In this document: in pieces, positions 48,530 to 58,699 of the stretch | How the letters are laid out: each line of letters opens with the position of its first letter | How positions within the stretch are numbered: position 1 is the stretch's first letter | Assembly: GCA_948567375.1 (NCBI GenBank) | Contig: OX419757.1 | Coordinates: 3,658,001-3,722,000 of the forward strand | Length of the DNA stretch: 64,000 nucleotides | Direction: 5' to 3' | Origin: Lunularia cruciata | Taxonomy: Eukaryota; Streptophyta; Marchantiopsida; Lunulariales; Lunulariaceae | Program-made: the position numbers and the translations under genes | The notes under the pieces: generated by a model | Database searches by the model: none | What the model saw: the letters and a program-made list of their open reading frames with translations, nothing else | Told to the model about the DNA's origin: nothing

Positions 48530-48870
48530 GCCTCATCTCATAGTATGGATGATAAGTGGATTCTAGATTGTGCTTGCTCATACCATATATGCTATATCAA
48601 GAAGTTCTTGTATTCACTTTCAACACCAAAGGTTCAGTTTTGATGGGAAATGATCAACCTTGTTGGATTGAGGGTATTGGATCCATATGGATTTGATCCA
48701 TATGGATTTGATGGAGCTATGCGGAAGTTCAATGATGCTTGGTTCATATCTGACATGAAGAAGAACCTGATTTCCCTTGGAGTATTGCATGCCAAAGGTC
48801 ATCAATTGAGTGTTGGTGATGGGGTACTTTGAGTCACTTATGGTGAAAAGGTTATTTTGCAAGGTAAATT
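48530..48870 (+). pseudogene. Aspartic protease of copia D
   Basis: KWILDCACSYHICY replaces the family pattern WILDSGCSYHM, so the catalytic DSG is DCA. Downstream, MKKNLISLGVL is the usual conserved end of the copia protease region. A 15-bp tandem duplication (GATCCATATGGATTT twice, about 48678-48710) inserts five residues, visible as two DPYGF units. Confidence 0.85.
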
Positions 48871-48879
48871 TTGAAAAAA

Positions 48880-49812
48880 TCTATTTGTATTGGAAGGCAC
48901 TATAGTGTGTGGAGAATCCAATGTAACTAGGTCTCAAGATGGGATGACAATTGTGTGGTATTCATGGCTAGGTCATTTGAGTGAGAAGGGTTTGGCTGTC
49001 TTGAGAAGAAATGGCTTGCTATCTGGCTTGAAGACTATGAAGTTGGATTTTTGTGAGCATTGCATCTTTGGAAAACAAAACCTATCCATTTTTGGAGTGA
49101 GGACCCATAATTTTAAGGATCTACTCAAGTATATACATAGTGATGTGTGGGGACCATCCCTTCACACTTTGGAAAATTTTACTATGTGACATTTATTGAA
49201 TATTACTCAAGGTTTGTGTGGATTTATTTCATGCACCATAAGTCTGAAGTCTTTGCCACTTTCAAGAAGTGGAAGATCTAAGTTGAGACTCAAATTGGAG
49301 AGAAGGTGAGGTGTTTGAGATCAAACAATGGTGGGGAGTATGTCTTTGCAGAGTTTTAAGCGTACTGCATAGAAAAGTGGATAACATGCCACCTTACCAT
49401 AGTTTACACTCCGCAGTAGAAGGATCTTGTTGAGTGGCTCAACCGGACATTGTTGGAGCATGTGCAGAGTATGTTGAGCAAATCAAAGTTGCCGCATGAG
49501 TTTTGGGCAGAATATGTCAACACAACAATATATGTGGTAAATATTTCTCCATCCAATGCAATCAACTTCAAGATGCCATATGAGTTGAGGCATCAATTTC
49601 CAGCTGATTATGGTAGACTGAAGATATTTGGTCATGATGCATATTCACTCACACCTAAGGAGAATAGGTCCAAGTTGAATGCTAAGTCAAATAAATGTGT
49701 TTTTCTTGGCTATGAAAGTGGAGTGAAGGCTTATAGGCTATGGGATCCAATAGCTTGTAGGGTTGTGGTTAGTAGGGATGTATCCTTTAATAAATCAAGA
49801 TCATTCAAGTAG
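48880..49812 (+). pseudogene. GAG-pre-integrase and integrase of copia D
   Basis: The pre-integrase finger is seen in WYSWLGHLSEKGLAVLRR and DFCEHCIFGKQN (HHCC type). The core begins with YIHSDVWGPS (first Asp). The region 49190-49440 is split by stops and frame changes, and the second Asp appears as SNNGGEY (Asp to Asn). Glu is kept in the VEWLNRTLLEHVQSM region. 49450-49812 is open and runs to the conserved end (KCVFLGYESGVKAYRLWDP, VVVSRDVSFNKS). Confidence 0.88.
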
Positions 49813-50149
49813 GGGGAGAATTTTCAGGCTCTCTCTATTGACAAAGGCAAGTCTCCCACCCTAGATCTAGTTGAGGGGGAGATTAATCACTTAAGTGATG
49901 AGGATGAAGAAGGTGATCTTATAGCAGAGCAAGTTCTTGAGGAGCAAGAACAAGTGGAGCAAGTAGTTGTTGGTGAGCAACAAAATGTGCTAGTCAGTCT
50001 CACATTGGAACTACACATGGAGATCAAGCATAGAGTTCATCTAGGAGGTCATCAAGGCATGCTAGTTGAGCTCCAAATAGATATGGTACGTGGACTGATT
50101 CAACAAAGTTGTTGGATGATGACTTGACTTCTGGAGATGATGCTCATGC
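49813..50149 (+). other. Integrase-RT linker of copia D
   Basis: Acidic, Glu/Gln-rich linker sequence ('gaggagcaagaacaagtggagcaa') typical of the region between copia integrase and RT, with stops. Confidence 0.5.
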
Positions 50150-51710
50150 TTAGGTCTTGGAAGAAACTTCATCCTACAAGGATGCATGTCCTTCTAGTGA
50201 GAAGGATGAGTGGTTTGGTTCTATGGTGAGGGAAATGGAGTCCTTGAGGGATAACAAGACTTGGGAGCTAGTTAGGGTACCTAAGGATCAATAAGTCATA
50301 GATTGCAAGTGGATCTACAAGTTGAAGGAGGGTCTTAAGGAGGGATCAAAGATCTACAAGGCTAGGTTGGTAACAAAGGGGTTCACTCAAGAGAAGGGGT
50401 GGACTACAATGTGATCTTTTCTCGTGTTGCAAAGTATTCTACAATATGTCTATTCTATATGCTTGTTGCATTATCTGGTCTTACTTTAGATCAAATGGAT
50501 GTTGTCACAATGTTTCTCTATGGCATCTTAGATGAGAGGATCTTCATGAGACAACCTGTAGGGTTTGTGAAGAAAGGCCAGGAGGACAAGGTATGCAGAT
50601 TGCTGAAGTCCTTGTATGGATTGAAGCAAGCACCTCACCAATGGAACAAGAGGTTTGATGTGTTTATGCATGCTTAGGGTTTCAAAAGGAGTTTGTTTGA
50701 TCCTTGTGTGTACATGAAACCAATGAGTAATAAGAATTTTGGTTTTATTATTCTTGTGTTGTATGTGAATGACATGTTAATAGCTGCCAAGGATAGATCT
50801 GAGGTAAACAAGCTCTAGGCGCTCTTGAGTTTGGAGTTCAAGATGAAGGAACTAGGGTTGTCCACAAGGATATTAGGCATGGAGATCAAGAGGAACTTGG
50901 GCACTTGTCAATTGTGGTTGAAGCACAGTAAGTATGCTAGGAAAGTACTTGTTAGGTTCAATATGGAGAATTGTAAACCAATTAGTACTCCTCTAGCTTC
51001 TCATTTCAAGCTTTCAATGGCATGTTGTCCTATAGATTCCATGGAGAAGTGTTTGATGGCTAACATTCCTCATGACAAGGCTGTTGGGAGTCTCATGTAC
51101 TTGATGACTTGCACTAGACTCAATCTTGCCCTAGCAATGGGTAAGGTGTGTAGGTATATGTCAAATCTAGGAAGGACACATTGGGAAGCAGTTAAGTGGA
51201 TTCTCAAGTATTTGAGAGGTACACTAGACTATGGGCTCTTATTTAATAGAAGACCAATGAATGCTACATCACTAGATAGTTATGTAGAAGTTGACTATGG
51301 ACAAGATCTGGACAAATAGAGGTCAACAACGGGGTATGTATTCATACTTGGTGGTGGGTGCATTAGTTGGAGATCTACCTTGAAAAAGTGTGTTGCATAA
51401 TCTACTACTACTATTGAAGCAAAGTATGTGGCAGTAGCAAGAGGAGGCAATTTGGTTGCATAGACTTGTTGCTGAGATGGGGCTAATGCATGGTAATGTA
51501 ATGCTTTTATTGTGATAGTCAAAGTGCTTTACACCTAGCTCAAAATCAGGTGATGAACAGTAGGGTTAACCATATAGATATTAGATACCACTTTCTTAGG
51601 CAAGATTGATGGTAAGCTTAACCCAGGTGATGCCTTTACCAAAGTCATACCGTTAGAAAGTTTCTCTAGGCATTATGCTAGCATGCACGTTGTGCAAGTG
51701 GAGCATAAGT
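50150..51710 (+). pseudogene. Reverse transcriptase and RNase H of copia D
   Basis: RT motifs in order: [90 protein letters not shown]. The catalytic box near 50761-50785 reads YVNDMLIAA (first Asp to Asn). 50825-51319 is open (ILGMEIKRN, VGSLMYLMTCTRLNLALAMG, HWEAVKWILKYLRGT). RNase H continues with YGQDLDK, stop, RSTTGYVF and a decayed STTTIEAKYVA region. Order and motifs are typical Ty1/copia. Confidence 0.92.
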
Positions 51711-51901
51711 AGGATGATCTAGCATTGGAGGTGACTTTGGTTGTTTTGGTTACTCTATCATATTATGGGCTATGGTTTTAAGTTCTAGTTTATCCTAGTT
51801 TAAAGGAGGGGTCAAGTGATTGGTTGTCTGTTTAGAACTTCCCATTGATTGACAAATTGTTGCAAGGTTACTAACCCCAAGACAAGAGTCAAGGGGGAGT
51901 T

Positions 51902-52186
51902 TGTTAGGTTTAACTCTTATACCTTATGGTTCTTTAATATTTGGGATGGCTCTCTCAAAGGTTCATGAAGAGAGAAAACTAAGAGAAAGAGATCTCTTGA
52001 AGGTAGATGGTGAGAGTGGATTGAAAGGATGTTGGAGCAATGAACTTGCATTACAAATGGTGGTGAGCTTGAGTTAGTAAGTATTTCTTGAATCATTCCC
52101 TGTGGAAGTAGCTCTGCACAAAGGTGGACCATGTATCTCTATGTAATGTGTGAATTCCATTTTGGCTTTTGTTCTATAATTGAACA
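51902..52186 (+). repeat. Right (3') LTR of copia D
   Basis: 285 bp, from TGTTAGGTTTAACTC to TTGAACA, with 4-bp inverted termini TGTT/AACA. The polypurine tract is directly before it and ACAAG (52187-52191) directly after. Confidence 0.92.
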
Positions 52187-53075
52187 ACAAGTCCAAGATA
52201 ACATTTTGGGCTATTGATCCTCACAATAAGGATGGATTATATCAATGGTGGTTTTTACTATTTCGGTTAAAGAATACTCCTACCAAGTTCTAGAGGGTCA
52301 TGGACAAGACCCAAGCAAGATTGGATTTTACTTGGTGCTATATTGATGGCACTTTGGTCTATAGCACTATTATGGAGAAGCATGAGAGACATTTGTTGGA
52401 AGTGTTTGAGAGGTTGATATCTATGGTCTCTAATTACATCTTAGGAAGTGTAGATTCCTTCCATGAGTAGGTTGAGTATTTAGGTCACAATTTCTACCCT
52501 AAAAGACTTGGTTTTTAGCAAACCAAGGTGGAGGCTATTCCTTGGCCTATAGATTTGAGTAGAATGTGATCATTCCTTGGGTTTGCAAACTTCTATTGCT
52601 GATATGTTAGAGGATTTAATGTCATTGCCAAGGCCTTGAAAAAGTTGATGAAGCTTACACATGAGTGGTGTTGGGGAGATAAGCAAGAGAGAGCTTTTAT
52701 AGAGCTCAAGGAGAGGTTGACATTTGCTTCTATTCTCAAGAGACCAAGTAGAGGATGATCATTCCAAGTTCATATTGATAAGAGTATTTGGAGCTTGGAG
52801 CAATACTTACCCAATAGGATGATGAGGGGAAGGCATTTTTGGTGGTCTATGCTAGTTTCTATAGCAATTCAATGGAGGCAAAGTATATTTCATATGAGAG
52901 AGTGTGCTTGGTAGCAATATGGGCAATAGCACAATTCCAATGTTATCTATTTGGTAGCTCCTTCACTCTCATAACTACTAAAGTGGTTGATGGAGTCTAC
53001 CAAGCTTTCAAGGAAGCTTGCACAATGGACTATAATTTTACAAGAGTATAATTTCATGATTATTCATAGACCTGG
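52187..53075 (+). pseudogene. Element E reverse transcriptase C-terminal part and RNase H N-terminal part
   Basis: Continues E's RT after copia D: SKITFWAIDP, LFRLKNTPTKF, stop, RVMDKTQARL, then the catalytic box as YIDGTLVYS (YxDD to YIDG). The thumb follows (EYLGHNFYPKRL, SFLGFANFYC). RNase H motifs include QVHIDKSIW, then VVYASFYSNSMEAKYISYER (52839-53051) and FMIIHRPG at the C insertion site. There are several stops and slips. Confidence 0.88.
53071..53075. other. Target-site duplication of element C, left copy
   Basis: CCTGG here and CTTGG at 58700-58704 match at 4 of 5 positions. Removing C and one copy rejoins E's frame across HRPG and VVNYDIDGLSRN. Confidence 0.85.
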
Positions 53076-53487
53076 TGTAAAAGACCAAATCCAAGGAGAG
53101 AAATAGGAGAATAGAAACTCACATTGGGACACTTGAATGAGGGAGAACTATGAATGCTTAGCATGAGCTTTGGCTTTGGTATTTATAGGTAGCATACAAG
53201 GCCTTTGAGAAGCTTCTTAAGAAGCTTCTTCAAGCCGCTTTCTTAGAGTGCAAGCCAAGTTAACTAGGAAGCTTCTCAAGAAGCTTCCTTCTAGAAGCCG
53301 CCTACTTGGCATGCAAGCTAAGCTAGTTGGAAGCTTCTAGAAGCTACTTACTTGGAGTGCAAGCTAAGCTAGCTAGGAAGCTTTCCAAGAAGCTTCCTAG
53401 ATACTTCCAAAATATTCTAGGCTAATTTGTCTTATGTGCTACTTCGTAAGCCCGACTAACTTTGTCGCTAAACTCCATATTGTTACA
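53076..53487 (-). repeat. 3' LTR of element C
   Basis: 412 bp; on the minus strand it runs from TGTAACAATATGG to GGTCTTTTACA. It carries repeated GAAGCTTC palindromes, a GAAGCTTCTAGAAGC heat-shock-element-like site at 53330-53344 and a TATAAATA box (minus strand) at 53180-53187. A polypurine stretch (TAGTGGAGGAATA on the minus strand) lies just outside at 53488 onward. Confidence 0.95.
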
Positions 53488-53514
53488 TATTCCTCCACTA
53501 CTAGTTGGTGATGT

Positions 53515-53735
53515 CCTCATTGCCAGTGAAGCTTCGAATTCCTGGATGGCCGTCTGTGCATTCTGGAGGTGAGAAAGAGGTTCCTATGTGGCATCATGAA
53601 GAGGATACCCTTTCCAAAGGACCTTGTACTCCAAATGTTGGCAATAGCCTCATTGAATATGGCGACGCGCAAGGATACGATCAACTTTGTACTCCTCATG
53701 ATCATTGATAGGGACAAGAAGAGAGGGAGGTTGGA
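53515..53735 (-). pseudogene. Chromodomain of element C integrase
   Basis: The minus strand reads HEEYKVDRILARRHIQ, stop, GYCQHLEYKVLWKGYPLHDAT, stop, EPLSHLQNA. This is a clear chromodomain with its aromatic and WKGY positions kept. The two stops, and a frame different from that of the preceding integrase ORF (53737-54066), show decay. It is the C-terminal targeting module of a chromovirus integrase. Confidence 0.88.
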
Positions 53736-53736
53736 C

Positions 53737-55050
53737 TCAAGAGGAGAAGGAAGAGGGGTTAGGAACAAAGGGTTTCAACTTAGAAACATGACAGATAGGA
53801 TGGAGATGCATGTGACAAGGCAAGGCAAGTCGATAAGCAATAGGAGAGACAATGTGGGTGATATCAAAGGGTCCTATCCAATTAGGGGCAAGTTTACAAA
53901 CTTGGGTATCAAGTGGGAGAGGGAGGTTACTAGAGGATAACATGACTTTATCACTGACTTCAAAGGTGAGATCACGACGATGGTGGTCCGCGTATTGTTT
54001 TTGGCAATTTTGAGCAACAAGGAGGTGAGACTTGGCTTGTTGGAGAGATTGGGATATAGTGGTCAAGACTGTGGAAGTATGAGGAACCTGAGATGGAGTG
54101 GGAGCAAGAAGAGAATCTGGAACAAGCAGATCTTGGCCAAAATTGAGAAAAAAAGAGAAAATCTGGTGCTTGCCTCTTTGGAATTATTCTAGGCAAATTT
54201 TGCACCTGCAAAACATTTGTTCCAATTGGTATGGTGGACATTGACAAAGGCACGCAACATATCCTCCAATCTACAATTTGCATGTTTGGTTTGTCCATCA
54301 GTTTGAGGATGATAGGCCGTGGACAAAGCAAGCTTGGTGCCAAGTATCTGGAAGAGTGCTTGCCAAAACTTCCCGGTAAATCAAGGATCACAGTCAAAGA
54401 TGAGTACATGTGGCATCCCATGATGCTTGAAGACATTGTTAAAGTAGATTTGCGCTAAGGTTGGAGCATCCATAGTATTCAGGCTGGTGCCAAGTGGATT
54501 TGCTTACTAAGCTTATCCACAAACACCACAATTGTGGTGTGTCCTTTTTTTGTCTTTGGCAAGGATGTGATGAGATCCAAGCTCACATGCTCCCAATGAG
54601 TGGATGGAACGGCGAGTGGTTGAAGGAGTCCACTCGGCTTTTGGTTGCTGGTCTTGTTACGTTGGCAGCTCTCACACGATCAGACAAATTCTTGAACATC
54701 TCGTGTCATGTTGGGCCACCACCATTGATGTTGGAGGGTACTCAATGTCTTGTCCACACCCATGTGACACGCGATGGGTAAATCATGTGCTTCTTGAAGG
54801 CACACAAGTCAAAGATCACCTTTATTTGGAACATAGATCTGGTCCTCATGGAATAAAAGGCCCTCCTTGATGGAGAAGGTGTTGTACTCCTTATCACATG
54901 CCATAAGGCGACCCTGTACCATTTGGAAGAAGGGATCTTGGTGTAGAGTTGATTGAAACTTGTTTTGGACCTTGGAGTCAACTGACACCGTTGAAATTGC
55001 CGCTGTGATGAGAGGAAGAGACTTCAAATCAAGTCATCGTGATAAAGCAT
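53737..55050 (-). pseudogene. Integrase of element C
   Basis: On the minus strand: remnants of the HHCC finger near 54600-54800 (out of frame), then SLDLI and the FVD region near 54510-54560. The second Asp lies in VLIFDCDP near 54400-54430. The expected Glu reads Lys in GQTKHAN near 54290-54310. The C-terminal domain is open at 53737-54066 (QSLQQAKSHLLVAQNCQKQY, FEVSDKVML, LAPNWIGPFDI, HPICHVSKLKPF). Several frameshifts and stops are present. Plus-strand ORFs across this segment are antisense shadows. Confidence 0.88.
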
Positions 55051-55059
55051 CAAGGATGG

Positions 55060-56400
55060 CATGGAATCAACCTGGTTTGTACTCAAGTTTGATGTCATAC
55101 AGTTGGAGTTGTTCCTCCCATTGATGATGTCGACTCTTCATGTGTTCTAAGTGTAAGGTCTGCAACAATGGTTTGTGATCAGTTCGCATGATCACTTGTT
55201 TCCCCAAGAGGTAATGCCTCTATACCTTGGTGGTGTATACCATTGCAAGTTGTTTTCAATCTTGAGTAGAGTAGTTTTGTTCAGCCATATTGAGTCATCG
55301 AGACACAAAGGCAATGGGATGGAGTCCATTTGGGAATTCTTGTTGTAGCACGGCTCCAATTGCAAAGTTAGAAGCCTCAAAATCAACTACATAGGGTAGT
55401 TGAGGATCATATGGTTGAAGTATGGGTCTTGAAGACACCATATGCTTTAACTTCTAGAATGCTTCTTCATGCTTGGTGGTCCACTAGAAGCTCAAGTTCT
55501 TTCCCAAGAGGTCAGTCAACGGTGCAGCCACATAAGCATAATAATGGATGAACCGTTGGTAAAAACTGGCCAATCCATTGAATGCCCGTACTTCTGTAGC
55601 ATCCTTCGGGGTAGGCCAATCAATAGTGGCCTTGATCTTCTTGTCTTCCATCTTGATCCCCTCTGATGAGATCGTATGACCCAAGAAGGCAACCTCCTTT
55701 TGCCAAAGGCACACTTTGACTTCTTGTTGTAAAATTTCCATTGTTGTAGTTGTCTTAGGACTTCTCGCACATGATTCACGTGTTCTACCTCTGTCTTACT
55801 ATAAAGTAAGATATCATCCAAGAACATCACCACGGACCAATCCAATAGTCCATCCAACACCCGATGCATCTGATCCATGAAGACTGCATGAGCATTAGTG
55901 AGTCCAAAAGGTAGAACTCTCTACTCAAAATGCCCATACCTTGTACAAAAGGCAGTCTTTTGCACATCCTCTCTCTCAATAGGAATTTTCCAATAGCTGC
56001 TGCAAAGATCCAGCCTTGGAAAAGTAGCATGCTCCACTTAGTTGATCAAGCAAGTCATTGATCCAAGGCAAGGGATATGCATTCTTCATGGTTTGCTTAT
56101 TGATCCCACAATAATCAATACAGAAACAAAGTCCTCCATCCTCTTTGGAACAAATAGTACCGGTGCTCCCCAAGGAGAGGTACTATGTTGTATGAAGTCC
56201 TTCTCCAACAACTTTGTAAGTGTTATTTGCAACTCCTCCAACTCCTTTGGTGAGAGCAGATAGATTGGTCTACTCATTGGAGTACTTCCTGGCAATAACT
56301 CAATCTTGAAGAGCATACCTCGATCGGAGGGTAATCCCTTTGGCAGATCATCCGAAAAAATGTCCGCAAACTCCTTAACTATCTGATCAACTATTGCTTG
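55060..56400 (-). pseudogene. Reverse transcriptase and RNase H of element C
   Basis: On the minus strand: [48 protein letters not shown] (frame change in a former KKKDG motif), [33 protein letters not shown] frame change follows, then the catalytic box FLDDILLYSKTE, intact. The thumb is VAFLGHTISSEGIKM and AFNGLASFYQRFI. RNase H (about 55060-55420) has QPYDPQLPYVVDFEAS, AIGAVLQQEFPNG, HYLLGKQVIMRTDHKPLLQT and the AILDALSR end. Of all the RTs in this window this one keeps its active site. Confidence 0.92.
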
Positions 56401-57090
56401 ATGAGGCTCTTGGTCCTATACAGATTGGTCTTGTGCAATCAGCTTGATCCACACTGCAAATACAGACTTATCTTCCTCCAAAGCTTGCTCTATGGCTGCT
56501 TTACTAACAAACTTCCCTTCTAGGGACTCATCTCTCTTCCAAGCTTGCTCCATGGTTGCCTTCTTGGCAAACTTCCCATCTTGGGACTCCACTTCCTTCA
56601 AGGTTTGCTCTATGGATACCTTCTCGACAACCTTCTCATCTTGGGACTGACTATTCTTAGGTGTCTTACTCAAAGATGCCAGACAACCTAATCGAAAATT
56701 CCTACCTTGGTGTTGTACTTGAATTGGGCATTGGGTCCAATCGAATTGAACCTTATGACATTCAAGCCAAGGTAGACCTAGAATGATATCATAGTGTAGA
56801 GTTTCCACTACAAACCTCATACACTACAAATACTCCTTCCCAATCTTGAAGGTAACAGGATGCAAGGTGCGGAATGCAGAACCCTTTCTACCATCTGCCA
56901 TCATCAAACTACTTCCAATCACTGGCTTGATAAGAATACCCAATTTTTTTGCTACTTGGATAGACATGCAATTCTTTGAACTTCCAGAATCAACCAAAAT
57001 CTTACAACCTCGATTAGATATCATACCTTGCAAGTGAAGCAAACTTGCATAGGTCGAGCCTTCAATCCTATTGGAACTAATCAAGCTCCC
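56400..57090 (-). pseudogene. Aspartic protease and linker of element C
   Basis: On the minus strand, 57084-56824 is open: LHLQGMISNRGCKILVDSGS, then SKNCMSIQVAKKLG, with catalytic DSGSS intact, and VTFKIGKEYL. After a stop at 56821-56823 the frame is open again at 56820-56416 (FVVETLHYDIILGLPWLECH, then VQFDW). The rest is the repeat-bearing linker. DSG and ILGLPWL are family signatures. Confidence 0.9.
56461..56640 (-). repeat. Three 60-bp in-frame repeats in the protease-RT linker of C
   Basis: Exact 60-bp period; shared words such as CAAACTTCCC (56508, 56568) and 'ggactc'. On the minus strand each unit encodes 20 residues of the form EQ-A/T-L/W-x4-ES-x-DGKF-x-K, for example KATMEQAWKRDESLEGKF. 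The repeats are acidic/basic mixed and lie between the protease and the RT. Confidence 0.9.
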
Positions 57091-58016
57091 AATAGGCGGC
57101 TTGAAATTTCCTACTAGGATTCCTCATTTCCCTGATCATTCCGCTCCACAACCTCGACTTGGGCAACTTGTCGAGGTCGTCCATTCTTGAGTGGACATTC
57201 AGCAATACGATGCTCCAACTGGTGACAATAAAAACCACCACCATTTTGTTGTAGTTTCTCCCTATCTGCCATGCCAAGTGGTCTTTGTTGAATTGCATCA
57301 ATCTCCATTGGTGGGTGGATCCTCCACTTGTGTGTAGTGTATTGGTAGGCTTTGTGGAGGTCAAGGTCAAGACCAAGTTGTTGCCACCAAGGAATCAAAA
57401 TGTTCGGTCAACCGCATGGCTTCCTCCAAGTGTTGTGGCTCTCGCATGGTTACCTCTAATTTGGTTCTCGCCTTCAAGACCCTCACGAATCGATCCAGAG
57501 CTTCACCTTCTAATACACCTGGAATTTGCATGATGGTGTTTTGGAACTACGTGATGTAACTTCTTATAGAGCCAATCTGTTTCAACTTTGCCAACTTATC
57601 CCGTGCAGCTTGTGTGGCATTTATAGCTTGGAACTGACTATTATTGCGCTCTTGAATTCTGCACATGTCAAGATTGGTGCAACCATTTGTCGTTTGGCTT
57701 GCTCTACTCAAAATCTCCACCATAGCTTTGCTACTCCATCCAATTGGCTAGAAGCCAAGAGAAATTTTTTTTGCTCGTCTTGCAGATTGGTAGCTTCAAA
57801 ATAACATTCACAATCAAACACAAAATTCTCCACTGCACCCAGGAGATTCTTGCCTTCAAATTCCTTGGGTTTAGGGAATCTGATCCGATCTTCTCCTTCT
57901 TGAATTGGTACTCTCTCCACCTGCTCTTGTTGTCAAAGATCTTGTTTATCCAACAATCGAGTAAGGTGCCCGATTTGTTGTTGCATAGCAAGGATAACAT
58001 CAGGTATTGCCGCCAT
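57091..58016 (-). pseudogene. gag of element C
   Basis: ATG at 58016-58014 (minus): MAAIPDVILAMQQQIGHLTR, then a stop after about 27 codons. Open again at 57920-57708 (RIRFPKPKEFEGKNLLGAVE, FDCECYFEATNL, LDGVAKLWWRF), typical of the capsid N-terminal region. The middle (57700-57400) is frame-shifted. The zinc knuckle near 57210-57240 reads GFYCHQLEHRIAECP: the first Cys of CCHC is replaced by Gly. Confidence 0.88.
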
Positions 58017-58270
58017 GGTTGTTCTTCTATCACACCACTCCCAATCTATATAATTTATTAACACATAGAAATATCACATCCACCGTTCTCCACAAGTTAC
58101 AACCGGAAGCACCAAGGGTTCCTCAGATATGGTGATCATATGCAAAAAATCTTGTCCAAAGTGCAAGGTGATGAATTATGTGAAACAATGCTTTGGTAGT
58201 ATTTGGATGCAAAAATCCCAATGGTTTGGTGGAAGTGGATTTGGTGGTCCATAAATTCCATCCATCCTAT

Positions 58271-58287
58271 TCTTGCTCTGATACCAA
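58271..58287 (-). other. Primer-binding site of element C
   Basis: On the minus strand TTGGTATCAGAGCAAGA follows the LTR end directly, a perfect 12-nt match to the plant initiator Met-tRNA PBS TGGTATCAGAGC. Confidence 0.95.
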
Positions 58288-58391
58288 TGTAAAAGACCAA
58301 ATCCGAGGAGAGAAATAGGAGAATAAAAACTCACATTGGGACACTTGAATGAGAGAGAACTACGAATGCCTAACATGAGCTTTGGCTTTGG

Positions 58392-58399
58392 TATTTATA
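58392..58399 (-). promoter_or_regulatory. TATA box of the element C LTR
   Basis: TATAAATA on the minus strand (CTATAAATAC context), a consensus plant TATA box, identical in both LTRs (53180-53187 in the other). Confidence 0.75.
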
Positions 58400-58420
58400 G
58401 GTAGCATACAAGGCCTTTGA

Positions 58421-58613
58421 GAAGTTTCTCAAGAAGTTTCCTCAAGCTGCTTTCTTAGAGTGCAAGCCAAGTTAACTAGGAAGCTTCTCAAGAAGCTTCC
58501 TTCTAGAAGCCGCCTACTTGGCGTGCAAGCTAAGCTAGTTGGAAGCTTCTAGAAGCTACTTACTTGAGGTGCAAGCTAAGCTAGCCGGGAAGCTTCCCAA
58601 GAAGCTTCCTAGA
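58421..58613 (-). promoter_or_regulatory. Cluster of heat-shock-element-like motifs in the element C LTR
   Basis: A three-subunit site GAAGCTTCTAGAAGC (58542-58556) fits nGAAnnTTCnnGAAn exactly and is kept in the other LTR (53330-53344). Further GAAnnTTC pairs are at about 58481-58498 and 58589-58608, with weaker versions at 58421-58440 (GAAGTTTC, GAAGTTTC). All lie about 20-220 bp upstream of the TATA box on the transcribed strand. In Arabidopsis the copia element ONSEN uses LTR heat-shock elements for heat activation; a similar role here is an inference. Confidence 0.6.
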
Positions 58614-58699
58614 TACTTCCAAAATATTCTGGGCTAATTTGTCTTATGTGCTACTTCGTAAGCCCGACTAACTTTGTCGCTAAACTCCATATTGTTACA

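Larger units (their letters stand above)
45535..52186 (+). mobile_element. Ty1/copia element D, nested in element E
   Basis: The element is 6652 bp with LTRs of 288 and 285 bp, PBS at 45825, the copia order gag-AP-IN-RT-RH, a polypurine tract CAAGGGGGAGTT just before 51902 and a perfect 5-bp target duplication. Stops, a frameshifted zinc knuckle and YVND in place of YVDD in RT show that it is dead. The leader before gag is about 1.7 kb, which is unusually long. Confidence 0.95.
53076..58699 (-). mobile_element. Ty3/gypsy chromovirus C, nested in element E on the opposite strand
   Basis: The element is 5624 bp with two 412-bp LTRs, an initiator Met-tRNA PBS, gag-PR-RT-RH-IN-chromodomain on the minus strand and a 5-bp target duplication with one mismatch. 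The LTRs differ at 18 of 412 positions, all transitions. RT keeps FLDDILLY, but stops and frameshifts elsewhere make the element defective. It is a different family from A/B by LTR, length and protein sequence. Confidence 0.96.
58288..58699 (-). repeat. 5' LTR (promoter LTR) of element C
   Basis: 412 bp, starting TGTAACAATATGG on the minus strand at 58699 and ending ...TTTTACA at 58288, next to the PBS. Compared with the other LTR there are 18 differences, all C/T or A/G. Confidence 0.95.

Noticed and set aside
53569-54870. Plus-strand ORFs of 70-123 codons
   Set aside because: They are antisense to the element C integrase and chromodomain, whose minus-strand motifs are clear.
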